Assembly (NCBI GenBank): GCA_017517815.1
Contig: JAFWYA010000033.1
Coordinates: forward strand, 1 to 64,000
From: Clostridia bacterium
GTDB lineage: Bacteria > Bacillota_A > Clostridia > Christensenellales > Aristaeellaceae
DNA length: 64,000 bases
Reading direction: 5' to 3'
Made by a program: the position numbers and the translations under genes. The notes under the pieces were generated by a model. The model was not told where the DNA came from and made no database searches. It was given only the letters and a program-made list of their open reading frames with translations. This document shows positions 51,773 to 61,935 of this stretch, piece after piece; the first letter of the stretch is position 1, and each line of letters opens with the position of its first letter.

Positions 51773-53263
51773 TCAGTCCTCCTTGGAAATCTGACGATAG
51801 AGCTTGAAATCGCCTGTATCCAGCACATTTTCGTAGCCGGTGACGGGACACTTGAGCTGGTCAGTCAAAATCCAGCCGCTCTTGCCGGTGGTATCTGTGC
51901 TGAACCATCCATGCTGCAGACCCATACCGGGGTCGATATCCTCCATCAGCGCGTAGGAATAAATATCCGTGCGGATGGTGTTGATGAACGGGTCCTCAGC
52001 GTCGGGGTCGTAAGCAATGGTTTCGACGATCTCGGGCAGAGATTCGGGAACGGTGGGCTCGCTGAAACGTTCGCTGTCGTCAAATGCGCCTTCGGGCGAC
52101 GAGATCAGCAGGCAAAGCACCACAAGGCAGGCGGCATAGGAGCATACCGGCAGCGTGAAGCGGTGACGCGCGATGAAGAAGGCAATCACCAGCCAAAGAT
52201 ACGGCGCCAGCATGCGGTAATCGCGCCAGTCATAGGCTTCGTACAGCATCATGGTGAGCGCAAAGGCTGCCACCAGCAGCAAAAAGCACGAGAAGAACGG
52301 CGGACGGAAGCCCACGTTCACACGCACAGGCTTCAGGCCCCGGCGCTCCAGCGCAAGGAAGCTGGCCAGCAGACACAGCACCGTAAGCGCCATATACATC
52401 CAGCGGAAGGCGTTTTGCATGGGGCTGACGGTGGCGTGGAAGTAGTCCAGCAGATTGGCCTTAGTATGGCTTAGCAGCATGTGCCACGCCATGTCAAAGC
52501 TTTCAGCGCGGATGAGGTGATAGGGGAAGCCCTGTGCGTTGGGGGCGGCGGCCAGCTGGCCCAGATACCAGCAAAGCGCAGACAGCGCAGCCGCTGCCAG
52601 TGCGGACAGCACCATTCGCCAGCCGAAGCGGTAACGGCTGAAGAACATCACCACGGGAATGAACAGCACCGCGTACATCGGGCGGTAGATGCAGCCAAAT
52701 ACCACTGTCAGGCAGCACAGCAGCAGCGCCCAGGGACTGCGCTTTTCCTGATACAAAAGCAGGAAGGTGAGGTACAAAAGCATCAGCGCATAGTTGAACA
52801 GCTCGGTCATGGAAGTCACGCTGTACAGAATGATGGGCGCATATCCCATGATGAGCGCAGAAAGCCCCAGCGCCACAAAGCGTTTGGGCCTGCGCACCAG
52901 ACAGAAGACTGCTGCCGCAAGGCTGATCCATACTGCGTTGCCGAGCATGATGGTGTTGTGGCTCAGGCCAAAGAGCTTGACAAACCAGCCGTAAATGAGA
53001 ATATGGCCCAGGCCAGAGTTGCCCAGCGTGCCAATGGCGGCGGTTTCCTCGAACATGCCGTTGAAACCGGTGTCAAAGCCCATGGCATCCCAGCTGTAGA
53101 GACTTCGCCAGTAGCACAGCTCGTCCAGCCATACAGGACGTGCCTCCAGCGTGTTCTGACCGAGGCAGGCAGACAGGATCATAAGCAGCAGGAAGGGCGA
53201 CAAAATCAGTACGCCCCAGCTGATATATTGATGCAGTTTTTGAGAACGGGCCGTTTCTTTCAT
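51773..53263 (-). CDS. Polytopic membrane protein, GT-C glycosyltransferase-like
   Basis: A 496-residue membrane protein with about eleven helices. After the first helix comes ARPVWLDELCYWRSLY, whose D-E pair in the first external loop is typical of GT-C glycosyltransferases that use polyprenyl-phosphate sugars. The C-terminal 90 residues are soluble (about 405-496, including MEDIDPGMGLQHGWFSTDTT). It is coupled with the next membrane protein gene, and an acyltransferase gene lies upstream on the same strand, so all three may modify surface glycans. The donor and acceptor are unknown. Confidence 0.62.
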   Translation of the reverse strand: MKETARSQKLHQYISWGVLILSPFLLLMILSACLGQNTLEARPVWLDELCYWRSLYSWDAMGFDTGFNGMFEETAAIGTLGNSGLGHILIYGWFVKLFGLSHNTIMLGNAVWISLAAAVFCLVRRPKRFVALGLSALIMGYAPIILYSVTSMTELFNYALMLLYLTFLLLYQEKRSPWALLLCCLTVVFGCIYRPMYAVLFIPVVMFFSRYRFGWRMVLSALAAAALSALCWYLGQLAAAPNAQGFPYHLIRAESFDMAWHMLLSHTKANLLDYFHATVSPMQNAFRWMYMALTVLCLLASFLALERRGLKPVRVNVGFRPPFFSCFLLLVAAFALTMMLYEAYDWRDYRMLAPYLWLVIAFFIARHRFTLPVCSYAACLVVLCLLISSPEGAFDDSERFSEPTVPESLPEIVETIAYDPDAEDPFINTIRTDIYSYALMEDIDPGMGLQHGWFSTDTTGKSGWILTDQLKCPVTGYENVLDTGDFKLYRQISKED

Positions 53264-53318
53264 AATAAAGAATGCGTCCTTTCATGCTTCAATGGGATGG
53301 ACATAACCAACCATTCTA

Positions 53319-53347
53319 AGTATAACACGCCAAAAACAAGGCTGCAA
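53319..53347 (-). promoter_or_regulatory. Promoter of the GT-C-like gene pair
   Basis: On the minus strand TTGCAG is followed after 17 bases by TATACT, 55 bases before the ATG. The -35 box lies inside the stem of the preceding terminator. Confidence 0.65.
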
Positions 53348-53365
53348 GCATTGACTTGCAGCCTT
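53338..53365 (-). terminator. Terminator of the acyltransferase gene
   Basis: A perfect 11-bp stem (53338-53348 with 53355-53365). On the minus strand it is followed by GTTTTTGG, directly after the acyltransferase stop. Confidence 0.75.
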
Positions 53366-53367
53366 TG

Positions 53368-54387
53368 TCAAAACCATGTGCATTTGTTGCAAAGCCGGTT
53401 GAGTACCGGCAGGAAGAACCGCTCCGACATTTTACGCCAGCCATAGGTGGCCAGCAGCACCAGTGAAAGCGCCAGCACAAACAGCAGCACATAACCTGCC
53501 GTCGGCGGACGGTGCAGGCCCCACGCCTGCAGCAGGCTTTCAAACACCTGATAGACCGGTATGTGAAGCAAAAACATTTCGAATGTGCGCGCACCCCAGA
53601 AGGGAAGCGGCTGCACGCTCAGCATACGCTGCAGCCACGGCCAGTTTCCGGCCACCAGCAGGGCAATCACGCAGGCGATGCCATCCATCAGATAAGTGGG
53701 TTCGCATTCGCCCCGGCGAATCAGCCACGGAAGCAGCAATATCAGCGCGGGCAGCACAACGGGCTTGAAGGGAAGACGCACATCCAGCAGGAGCCTGAGC
53801 AGCCAGCCCAGCACGCAAATGCCAATCCACAGTCGGCCAAGAGCAAGCGATGCCGCAAACAGCAGCATGCACACCGCCATGCGCACAAGAAGCGTTCTGT
53901 CATGAACCAGCTTCTGGCCGATCACGACCACGATGCCGCCGAAAATGAAGTCGTCCACACACCAGTAGGTCTGCAGCACCTGTGCCTTCAGCAGGAAGGC
54001 GTCGCCCAGAATGGCCGGCAGCACGACGGAGGGAGGATCGCTGAGAATAAGGCACTGGCGGCTGAGGTAGGAACCCTGCGGCAAAAGCAGCGACGCGGCA
54101 TAGTACACAAGCTCAATGATAAGGATCTGCACGGCAAAGAACAGCCAGCGCCTGAGCGCATAGCTCATAATGGAATGCTGCGAGGGCTTTGAGGCAAAAT
54201 AGCCCGAAAGCACGCAGAACATGGCCACCATCAGCTTGCCGGAAATACCAAACAGCAAAAGTCCCAGCGTGCCGGGAAAACGCACGTTGGTGTTGGTGGT
54301 GAAAACCGCGATGAAGTGCACGAACAGGATCCAGAACATCGCCAGACAGCGTACGCCGTCCATCCATTCAATGCGTCTGCGAGGCAT
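53368..54387 (-). CDS. Acyltransferase family 3 membrane protein
   Basis: A 339-residue membrane protein with about ten helices, fitting the acyltransferase 3 (OatA/NodX/WecH) family. The family start RIEWMDGVRCLAMFWILFVH carries the conserved arginine-aspartate area and the catalytic histidine in helix 1. Such enzymes O-acetylate or otherwise acylate surface sugars. The ATG at MPRRRIEW is chosen because GGAGGGG lies 8 bases upstream; a further in-frame ATG 21 bases earlier lacks one. It has its own consensus promoter, divergent from the HAD-Tmk gene. Confidence 0.82.
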   Translation of the reverse strand: MPRRRIEWMDGVRCLAMFWILFVHFIAVFTTNTNVRFPGTLGLLLFGISGKLMVAMFCVLSGYFASKPSQHSIMSYALRRWLFFAVQILIIELVYYAASLLLPQGSYLSRQCLILSDPPSVVLPAILGDAFLLKAQVLQTYWCVDDFIFGGIVVVIGQKLVHDRTLLVRMAVCMLLFAASLALGRLWIGICVLGWLLRLLLDVRLPFKPVVLPALILLLPWLIRRGECEPTYLMDGIACVIALLVAGNWPWLQRMLSVQPLPFWGARTFEMFLLHIPVYQVFESLLQAWGLHRPPTAGYVLLFVLALSLVLLATYGWRKMSERFFLPVLNRLCNKCTWF

Positions 54388-54426
54388 GGCAGGATCCCCT
54401 CCGTTCATCCAAAATCATACCTAAAC

Positions 54427-54455
54427 ATTATATCAGATGCGCAAAGGGCAGTCAA
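54427..54455 (-). promoter_or_regulatory. Promoter of the acyltransferase gene
   Basis: On the minus strand TTGACT is followed after 17 bases by a perfect TATAAT, about 40 bases before the chosen start. Confidence 0.8.
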
Positions 54456-54468
54456 TTGCGCACAGCTC

Positions 54469-54497
54469 TTGCAGGAAAGGGCTTTTTTTGTTATGCT
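54469..54497 (+). promoter_or_regulatory. Promoter of the HAD-Tmk/mnmA unit
   Basis: TTGCAG is followed after 17 bases by TATGCT, 46 bases before the ATG. It is divergent from the acyltransferase promoter. Confidence 0.6.
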
Positions 54498-54543
54498 TTA
54501 CATGACTGTGTATACAGCCAGCAAGCAGTGAAGGAGCAGCCAC

Positions 54544-55845
54544 ATGAATCACTATCCCTATGACGCCGTGGCGTTCGATCTGGACGGAACGCTTTTTGAT
54601 GCGGAGGAAGGTATTGTATCCTCTGTAAAATATGCCATGCAGCAGCTGGGCTGCGCCATTCCTGAGAAGGCTGATCTGCGTCAGGTGGTTGGGCCGCCTC
54701 TGCGCGATACCTTCCAGTATATGTTGGGCGTACCCGCGGAGCGTGTGGAGGAGGCCATGCAGCTGTACCGGGTGGATTTCCGCACCCGCGGTATGTACCG
54801 CTACAGCCTGTACCCCAATATCCGCAGCATGCTTTCCATGCTGCGTCAGGGCGGCGTGCATGTAGCGCTGGCCACCAGCAAGCCGCGCTGGCTGGCGGTG
54901 GATATTCTGCGCCACTTTGGCCTGCTGGAGGACTTCAATCTGGTCGTGGGTGAGGAGGACGGCGCAGCCAAGCATGGCAAGCCGGAACTCGTGCGCATGG
55001 CGCTGCCGAAGGACTTTCGTCGTGCCGCCATGGTGGGCGACCGCAAGTTTGATGTAGAGGGTGCAAAAGCCAACGGTATTGACGCCATCGCTGTGGCCTA
55101 CGGCTGCGGCAGCCGTGAAGAACTCGAACAGGCTCAGCCGACTGTGGTGGTGGATACCACGGAACAGCTGCGCGATCTGCTCTGCCCCGGCGCACAGATG
55201 CCGCGCGGTTTTTTCCTTACCGTGGAGGGCCCGGACGGCAGCGGCAAAACCACGCAGGTGAATCTGCTGGAAAACAGCCTGCGTCAGTTTGGCTTTGACG
55301 TGGTTCGCACGCGTGAACCCGGCGGCTGCGCCATCAGCGAGGACATCCGCCGCATCATTCTGGACCCTGCCAATATGGAAATGTGCGACACCTGCGAGGC
55401 GCTTTTGTACGCGGCGTCACGCGCGCAGCATGTGCACCAGGTCATTCGTCCGGCGGTTGAGCGCGGCGCGCTGGTGCTGTGCGACCGCTTTGTGGACAGC
55501 TCGGTCGCCTATCAGGGCGGCGGACGCGAACTGGGTGTGAAGACCATTCAGCAGATCAATCAGCCTGCGGTGGATGGCATGCTGCCTGACGCCACACTGT
55601 ATCTGGCCATTGACCATCGCGATGCGCTCAGGCGCAGACTGGCGGCCTCCGAGCCGGACAGGCTGGAGCTGGCGGCGGTGGAATTCCACGGCAGAGTGCA
55701 GCGGGCGTATGAAGAACTGATCGCGCAGGACGAAGCGCGCTTTGTGGTGGTGGATGCATCCCGCGACATACAGACCATCGCGGAGGATGCGCTGAACAAG
55801 GTGCTTGCGCGTGTGCTGCCGGGGCGCGACCGGGAGGGTAAATAA
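54544..55845 (+). CDS. tmk: Fusion of HAD phosphatase and thymidylate kinase
   Basis: A 433-residue two-domain protein. Residues about 1-215 are a HAD hydrolase of the phosphoglycolate phosphatase/5'-nucleotidase type: motif I FDLDGTLFD, motif II ATSKP, motif III lysine in KHGKPE, motif IV MVGDRKFDVEGA. Residues about 220-433 are a complete thymidylate kinase: P-loop EGPDGSGKTTQ, REPGG, and the DRFVDSSVAYQG motif. Thymidylate kinase makes dTDP from dTMP. The HAD half could remove phosphate from a nucleotide or phosphoglycolate. There is no stop or start signal between the domains. GAAGGAG lies 9-10 bases before the ATG. Confidence 0.93.
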   Translation: MNHYPYDAVAFDLDGTLFDAEEGIVSSVKYAMQQLGCAIPEKADLRQVVGPPLRDTFQYMLGVPAERVEEAMQLYRVDFRTRGMYRYSLYPNIRSMLSMLRQGGVHVALATSKPRWLAVDILRHFGLLEDFNLVVGEEDGAAKHGKPELVRMALPKDFRRAAMVGDRKFDVEGAKANGIDAIAVAYGCGSREELEQAQPTVVVDTTEQLRDLLCPGAQMPRGFFLTVEGPDGSGKTTQVNLLENSLRQFGFDVVRTREPGGCAISEDIRRIILDPANMEMCDTCEALLYAASRAQHVHQVIRPAVERGALVLCDRFVDSSVAYQGGGRELGVKTIQQINQPAVDGMLPDATLYLAIDHRDALRRRLAASEPDRLELAAVEFHGRVQRAYEELIAQDEARFVVVDASRDIQTIAEDALNKVLARVLPGRDREGK

Positions 55846-56940
<1,095 letters not shown>

Positions 56941-56990
56941 CAAATACAGCCCAAATACAAACCAAAAACAGACAAAAAACGAAAATGATA

Positions 56991-57020
56991 TTGCATAAAT
57001 GGACGTATGGGGCGTATAAT
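56991..57020 (+). promoter_or_regulatory. Promoter of the liv operon
   Basis: TTGCAT is followed after 18 bases by a perfect TATAAT, 58 bases before the ATG of the binding protein gene. Confidence 0.7.
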
Positions 57021-57078
57021 ATTCAGCATCATTCACCCAAAGGTTGAATGAAAGCTTTTTTCAGGGAGGAAATCCAAA

Positions 57079-58206
57079 ATGAAAAAATTAGTCTCTGTTC
57101 TTATGGTTCTTGTGATGGCCATGAGCTTTGTCATGCCTGCTATGGCTGAAGATGCTATCAATCTGGGCTTGATCGGCCCCATGACCGGCCCTGCTGCCAT
57201 CTATGGCATGGCGGTTGCACGCGGCGCTCAGATCGCTGTTGATGAGATCAACGCTCTGGGCGGCGTTCAGTTCAAACTGAACGTGCAGGACGACGAGCAT
57301 GACGCTGAGAAGGCTGTCAACGCCTATAATGCTGTGATGGACGACGGCGCCCAGATGATCATCGGCAACGTGACCTCCAAGCCCTGCGAGGCTGTTGGCC
57401 CCGTGGCTTACGAAGAGCGCGTCTTCATGCTGACTCCTTCCGCCTCCTCCACCGCCGCCATCGAGGGCAAGGACAACGTTTACCAGATTTGCTTCACCGA
57501 CCCCAGCCAGGGCGCTCTGTCCGCTGAGTACATTGCAACGCATAAGCTGGCCAGCAAGGTTGCCGTCATCTACAACAACGGCGACGTGTACTCCACCGGT
57601 ATCTTCCAGACCTTCGAGGGCAAGGCCAAGGAACTGGGCCTGGAGCTCGTGTCTGTGACCACCTTCCCGGATGACACCACCACCGATTTCTCCGTGCAGC
57701 TCAACGAGGCCAAGAATGCCGGCGCCGAGCTGGTGTTCCTGCCCATCTACTACACTCCTGCTTCCATGATCCTGACCCAGGCCAAAGCCATGGGCTATGC
57801 CCCCACCTTCTTCGGCGTGGACGGCATGGACGGCATTCTGACCATGGAAGGCTTCGACGCTTCTCTGGCCGAGGGTGTTCTGCTGCTGACCCCCTTCTCC
57901 GCCAGCGCCAGCGATGAGCTGACCCAGAAGTTTGTTGCCAAGTATCAGGAGCTCTACAACGAGACTCCCAACCAGTTTGCTGCTGATGCCTACGACGCGA
58001 TTTATACTGCTTATGCCGTTATCCAGAAGACTGGCATCACTCCCGATACCAGCTATGAAGAAGTGTGCGAGCTGATGATCGCCGAAATGCAGAAGCTGGA
58101 GATCACCGGCGTGACCGGCGCGATGACCTGGGATGCCACCGGCGCTGTGTCCAAGGCTCCTATCGCCGTGAAGATTGAAAACGGCGTATATGTTGGCATG
58201 GAATAA
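57079..58206 (+). CDS. livK: Branched-chain amino acid-binding protein LivK-type
   Basis: A 375-residue periplasmic-binding protein type 1 of the Leu/Ile/Val family. The signal peptide MKKLVSVLMVLVMAMSFVMP has a probable cleavage after AMA and no lipobox cysteine. The mature start NLGLIGPMTGPAAIYGMAVA and the ligand-site TPSASSTAAI are canonical. It delivers branched-chain or related amino acids to the LivHMGF transporter encoded downstream. GGGAGG precedes the ATG. A very GC-rich hairpin follows the stop. Confidence 0.93.
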   Translation: MKKLVSVLMVLVMAMSFVMPAMAEDAINLGLIGPMTGPAAIYGMAVARGAQIAVDEINALGGVQFKLNVQDDEHDAEKAVNAYNAVMDDGAQMIIGNVTSKPCEAVGPVAYEERVFMLTPSASSTAAIEGKDNVYQICFTDPSQGALSAEYIATHKLASKVAVIYNNGDVYSTGIFQTFEGKAKELGLELVSVTTFPDDTTTDFSVQLNEAKNAGAELVFLPIYYTPASMILTQAKAMGYAPTFFGVDGMDGILTMEGFDASLAEGVLLLTPFSASASDELTQKFVAKYQELYNETPNQFAADAYDAIYTAYAVIQKTGITPDTSYEEVCELMIAEMQKLEITGVTGAMTWDATGAVSKAPIAVKIENGVYVGME

Positions 58207-58218
58207 TAGTGGTTTTTG

Positions 58219-58249
58219 CACCCGGCCCCGCCTTGTGCGGGGCCGGGTG
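58219..58249 (+). promoter_or_regulatory. Intercistronic hairpin between livK and livH
   Basis: A perfect 13-bp GC-rich stem CACCCGGCCCCGC (58219-58231) with GCGGGGCCGGGTG (58237-58249), loop CTTGT and no T-run. It probably stabilises the livK message or slows read-through. Confidence 0.7.
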
Positions 58250-58280
58250 AGCAATGAACTGAACAAGCTTTTGAATGAGG

Positions 58281-58326
58281 GTAACCAACGGTAGTTTGAC
58301 ATTTTTGCCCGACTACCGTTGATTAC
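58281..58326. repeat. Inverted repeat before livH
   Basis: A 10-bp perfect stem CAACGGTAGT (58286-58295) with ACTACCGTTG (58312-58321), extended by GTAA/TTAC after one unpaired base on each side. The 16-base loop contains TTGACA, which could be a -35 box with a poor -10 (TTGATT). Its role is unclear. Confidence 0.5.
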
Positions 58327-58399
58327 CTTACTGCGTTTTCATAAAGGTATTCAAAAAGACGGCTTTCAAAGCCAATTGCTACAAAAGGAAGTGGGAAGT

Positions 58400-59284
58400 A
58401 TGATACAGTTCCTGTCCTACCTGTGCAACGGTATCAGCCTTGGCAGCGTGTACGCGATTATCGCACTGGGCTATACCATGGTGTATGGCATTGCCAAAAT
58501 GCTGAACTTCGCACATGGCGACGTTATCATGATCGGCGCATACATTGCCTTCTGCGCCATGCAGTACTGGGGATTTCCGCCGGTTGTCTCCATTATTGCC
58601 GCCATGCTGGTATGCACGGCGTTGGGCGTGATCATCGAGCGTCTGGCCTACAAGCCGCTGCGCAAGGCCACGTCGCTGGCCGTGCTGATCACCGCCATCG
58701 GTATGAGCTACCTGCTGCAGAACGTGGCTCTGCTCGTATGGGGCGCAAACCCCAAGGGTTTTCCCTCTGTGGTGGGGCTGGGGTCCATATCCCTGTTGGA
58801 CGGCCGGATGATCATCACCAGTGAGACCATCGTGACCATCACGGCCTGTGTGGTCATCATGATCGCGCTGACCCTGTTTACCAGCAAGACCAAGATGGGC
58901 AAGGCCATGCGTGTTGTGTCTGAGGACAAGGGCGCTGCCGAGCTGATGGGCATCAACGTAAATGCCACCATTTCGCTCACTTTCGCCATCGGTTCTGCGC
59001 TGGCGGCTGTGGCCGGCGTGCTGCTGTGCTCCACCTATCCCACACTGCATCCCACAACCGGCGCAATGCCTGGCATCAAGGCCTTTACGGCGGCTGTGTT
59101 CGGCGGCATCGGTTCCATTCCGGGCGCCATGCTGGGCGGCATTCTGCTGGGCGTGATCGAAATTCTGGGCAAAGCCTATGTTTCCATGGAACTGGGCGAT
59201 GCGTTTGTGTTTGCTGTGCTGATCGTGGTGCTGCTGGTGAAGCCTACTGGTCTGCTGGGCAAGACCGTTCATGAGAAAGTGTGA
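58400..59284 (+). CDS. livH: Branched-chain amino acid ABC transporter permease LivH
   Basis: A 294-residue permease with about eight helices. The family N terminus FLSYLCNGISLGSVYAIIAL and the LNFAHGDVIMIGAY motif are typical, and the cytoplasmic EAA-like loop is in MRVVSEDKGAAELMGINV. The start MIQFLSYL is chosen from AAGGAAGTGGGAAG upstream and because it matches the family N terminus; a longer open frame reaches back into the inverted repeat. LivM starts 10 bases after the stop. Confidence 0.93.
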   Translation: MIQFLSYLCNGISLGSVYAIIALGYTMVYGIAKMLNFAHGDVIMIGAYIAFCAMQYWGFPPVVSIIAAMLVCTALGVIIERLAYKPLRKATSLAVLITAIGMSYLLQNVALLVWGANPKGFPSVVGLGSISLLDGRMIITSETIVTITACVVIMIALTLFTSKTKMGKAMRVVSEDKGAAELMGINVNATISLTFAIGSALAAVAGVLLCSTYPTLHPTTGAMPGIKAFTAAVFGGIGSIPGAMLGGILLGVIEILGKAYVSMELGDAFVFAVLIVVLLVKPTGLLGKTVHEKV

Positions 59285-59294
59285 GGTGGCAGGT

Positions 59295-60365
59295 ATGACG
59301 AGAAAGCAGAAAATGCTCATGAGCAACCTGATCACCTACGGCATGGTGATTATTGCGTTTATCGTGTGCCAGCTGGCGCTGTCCGGCAGCATCGATGGTT
59401 TCAAAATGTCCCGTTCGCTCAAGGGCCAGCTGGTTCCCATCTGTGCATGGATCGTGATGGCCGTCAGCCTCAATCTGGTGGTTGGCGTCAGCGGCGAGCT
59501 CAGCCTGGGCCACGCCGGGTTCATGAGCGTGGGCACCTTCAGCGGCGCTGTCGTCTCCGGCTGGCTGCTCAATGCCTTTCAGATGGAAAATGAGCCCGTC
59601 CGCCTGCTCATCGCCATGATCGCAGCGGGCGTGTGCGCTGGTATTGCCGGCGTGCTGATTGGTATCCCCGTGCTGCGCCTGCGCGGCGACTATCTGGCCA
59701 TCGTTACGCTGGCCTTTGGCGAGATCATCCGCAACGTGCTCAACTGCGTTTATATCAACGTGGATGGCAAAAAGCTGCTCTTTGGCTTCAATAACCCCAC
59801 GCTGCCGGGCAAGGCGCTGATCGCCGGCCCTCAGGGTGCTGTGGGTGTGGACAAAATCTCCACCTTTGTGATGGGTTTTGTGCTCATCATGTTTACGCTC
59901 GTGGTGGTGCTCAACCTTATCAACAGCCGTTCCGGCCGCGCCATCATGGCCATCCGCGACAGCCGTATTGCTGCGGAGTCGGTGGGCCTGAACGTGACCA
60001 AGTACAAGATGATGGCCTTTGTCATCAGCGCTGTGCTGGCCGGTATGGCCGGCGCGCTCTACGGATTGAACTACTCCACCGTCGCTGCCAGCAAGTTCAA
60101 GTTTGACACCTCCATTCTGGTGCTGGTATTTGTGGTGCTTGGCGGCATCGGCAACATCCGCGGCTCCATCATTGCCGCTACGCTTCTGACCATCCTGCCT
60201 GAAATGCTACGTGCGTTCAGCAACTACCGCATGCTGGTGTACGCCGTGGTGCTCATCGTGGTCATGCTTACCACCAACAGCCCCTTCCTGGCCAGCAAGC
60301 TTGCCACTGTGAAGAGCCTGTTGAAAAATAAAAAGAATACCGGCAAGGAGGGTGATGCAGCATGA
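59295..60365 (+). CDS. livM: Branched-chain amino acid ABC transporter permease LivM
   Basis: A 356-residue permease with about ten helices. Family signatures are VVGVSGELSLGHAGFMSVG, GIPVLRLRGDYLAIVTLAFG and the cytoplasmic loop AIMAIRDSRIAAESVGLNV. It forms the membrane channel with LivH. The start MTRKQKML is chosen from GAGGTGGCAGG upstream. Its stop overlaps the start of livG by 4 bases. Confidence 0.93.
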   Translation: MTRKQKMLMSNLITYGMVIIAFIVCQLALSGSIDGFKMSRSLKGQLVPICAWIVMAVSLNLVVGVSGELSLGHAGFMSVGTFSGAVVSGWLLNAFQMENEPVRLLIAMIAAGVCAGIAGVLIGIPVLRLRGDYLAIVTLAFGEIIRNVLNCVYINVDGKKLLFGFNNPTLPGKALIAGPQGAVGVDKISTFVMGFVLIMFTLVVVLNLINSRSGRAIMAIRDSRIAAESVGLNVTKYKMMAFVISAVLAGMAGALYGLNYSTVAASKFKFDTSILVLVFVVLGGIGNIRGSIIAATLLTILPEMLRAFSNYRMLVYAVVLIVVMLTTNSPFLASKLATVKSLLKNKKNTGKEGDAA

Positions 60366-61213
60366 CGCAGAAGCGACAGTCTGAAACCAAAATGGTGCCC
60401 GTGCCCAGTCATTCCATCGTGCCGGAGCGCGACGTTGATAAGCGCCCTGTGCTGGAAACCCGCCATCTGGGCATTGAGTTTGGCGGCCTGAAAGCCGTTG
60501 AAGATTTTAACCTCACCATCGGCGCGACAGAGATCGCCGGTCTCATCGGCCCCAACGGCGCGGGCAAGACCACCGTTTTCAACCTGCTGACAAAGGTGTA
60601 TCAGCCCACCAATGGCGTGGTCATCCTTGACGGCAAGGACACCGCCGGCATGAACGCCGCGCAGGCCAGCAAGCTGGGCATCGCCCGTACGTTCCAGAAC
60701 ATCCGCCTGTTCGGCAACATGACCGTTGAGGACAACGTGCGCATTGGCTTGCACAACCAGATCCGCTACGGCATGGTGTCGGGCATTCTGCGCGGCCCTT
60801 CCTACTGGAAGCAGGAAAAGGCCCAGCATGAAAAAGCGCTGGAGCTTTTGAGCATCTTTGACATGCAGGACATGGCAGACATGCAGGCCGGTTCGCTGCC
60901 CTACGGTGCGCAGCGCCGCCTCGAAATCGTGCGTGCGCTGGCCACCAACCCGAAGCTGCTGCTTCTGGACGAGCCCGCTGCCGGCATGAACCCGCACGAG
61001 ACCGAAGAGCTGATGGAAAACATCACCAAGATCCGCGACCAGTTCCAGATCGCCATCATGCTCATCGAGCACGACATGAACCTGGTTATGGGCATCTGCG
61101 AGGGCATCTGCGTGCTCAACTACGGCCGCATCATCGCCAAGGGTACCGCCAGCGAGATCCAGTCCAACCCGACGGTTATCGAGGCGTATCTGGGCAAGCG
61201 TAAGGAGGGCTGA
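60362..61213 (+). CDS. livG: Branched-chain amino acid ABC transporter ATPase LivG
   Basis: A 283-residue ATPase. Walker A is GPNGAGKTT (about residue 62), the Q-loop TFQNIRLF, a variant signature LPYGAQRRLE in place of LSGGQ (usual for LivG), Walker B LLLLDEPAAGMN, and the H-loop LIEHDMNLV. The first 30 residues are a charged extension not seen in most LivG proteins. It overlaps livM and lies 2 bases before livF, so the genes are tightly coupled. Confidence 0.94.
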   Translation: MTQKRQSETKMVPVPSHSIVPERDVDKRPVLETRHLGIEFGGLKAVEDFNLTIGATEIAGLIGPNGAGKTTVFNLLTKVYQPTNGVVILDGKDTAGMNAAQASKLGIARTFQNIRLFGNMTVEDNVRIGLHNQIRYGMVSGILRGPSYWKQEKAQHEKALELLSIFDMQDMADMQAGSLPYGAQRRLEIVRALATNPKLLLLDEPAAGMNPHETEELMENITKIRDQFQIAIMLIEHDMNLVMGICEGICVLNYGRIIAKGTASEIQSNPTVIEAYLGKRKEG

Positions 61214-61215
61214 GG

Positions 61216-61923
61216 ATGAGTCTGCTGAAAGTTGATAATATTCACGTCTACTATGGCGCCATCCACGCCATCAAGGGCATTTCCTTCGAGGTGGAGGAGG
61301 GCGAGATCGTCACCCTGATCGGTGCCAACGGCGCCGGCAAGTCCACAACGCTTAACACCATCGCGGGTCTGCTGAAGCCCCGTGAGGGCAGCATCACCTT
61401 CGACGGCAAGAACATCACCGGTATGCACGCCAGCAAGATGGTCTACAACGGCATGGCGCTTTGCCCCGAAGGCCGCCGCATCTTCCAGCAGATGACGGTG
61501 CGAGAGAACCTGGAAATGGGCGGTTTCTCCCGTCCCAATAGCGAGATCGAGCCCTCCATCGAGGACGTGTTCAACCGCTTCCCGCGTCTGCGCGAGCGTG
61601 AAAAGCAGATCGCCGGTACCCTGTCTGGCGGCGAACAGCAGATGCTGGCCATGGGCCGCGCCCTGATGAGCAAGCCGAAGCTCCTCATGCTGGACGAGCC
61701 TTCGATGGGCCTGGCTCCCATTCTGGTGGAGCAGATCTTCGATATTATCAAGGAACTGCACGAGGCAGGCACCACCATTCTGCTGGTTGAGCAGAATGCG
61801 TCGATGGCGCTGTCCATTGCCGACCGTGCCTATGTGCTTGGCACCGGCCAGATCAGTATGTCCGGCCCTGCTGCCGAAGTGCTGGCCGATGACCGCGTGC
61901 GCGCGGCCTATCTGGGCGGTTAA
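61216..61923 (+). CDS. livF: Branched-chain amino acid ABC transporter ATPase LivF
   Basis: A 235-residue ATPase, the normal LivF length. Walker A is GANGAGKST, the LivF-specific block ALCPEGRRIFQQMTVRENL is present, the signature is LSGGEQQML, Walker B LLMLDEPSMGLAP and the H-loop position LLVEQNASMAL, with glutamine as usual in LivF. It closes the core liv operon; a hairpin follows the stop, then a peptidase gene. Confidence 0.95.
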   Translation: MSLLKVDNIHVYYGAIHAIKGISFEVEEGEIVTLIGANGAGKSTTLNTIAGLLKPREGSITFDGKNITGMHASKMVYNGMALCPEGRRIFQQMTVRENLEMGGFSRPNSEIEPSIEDVFNRFPRLREREKQIAGTLSGGEQQMLAMGRALMSKPKLLMLDEPSMGLAPILVEQIFDIIKELHEAGTTILLVEQNASMALSIADRAYVLGTGQISMSGPAAEVLADDRVRAAYLGG

Positions 61924-61935
61924 ACAGAATTTGAT

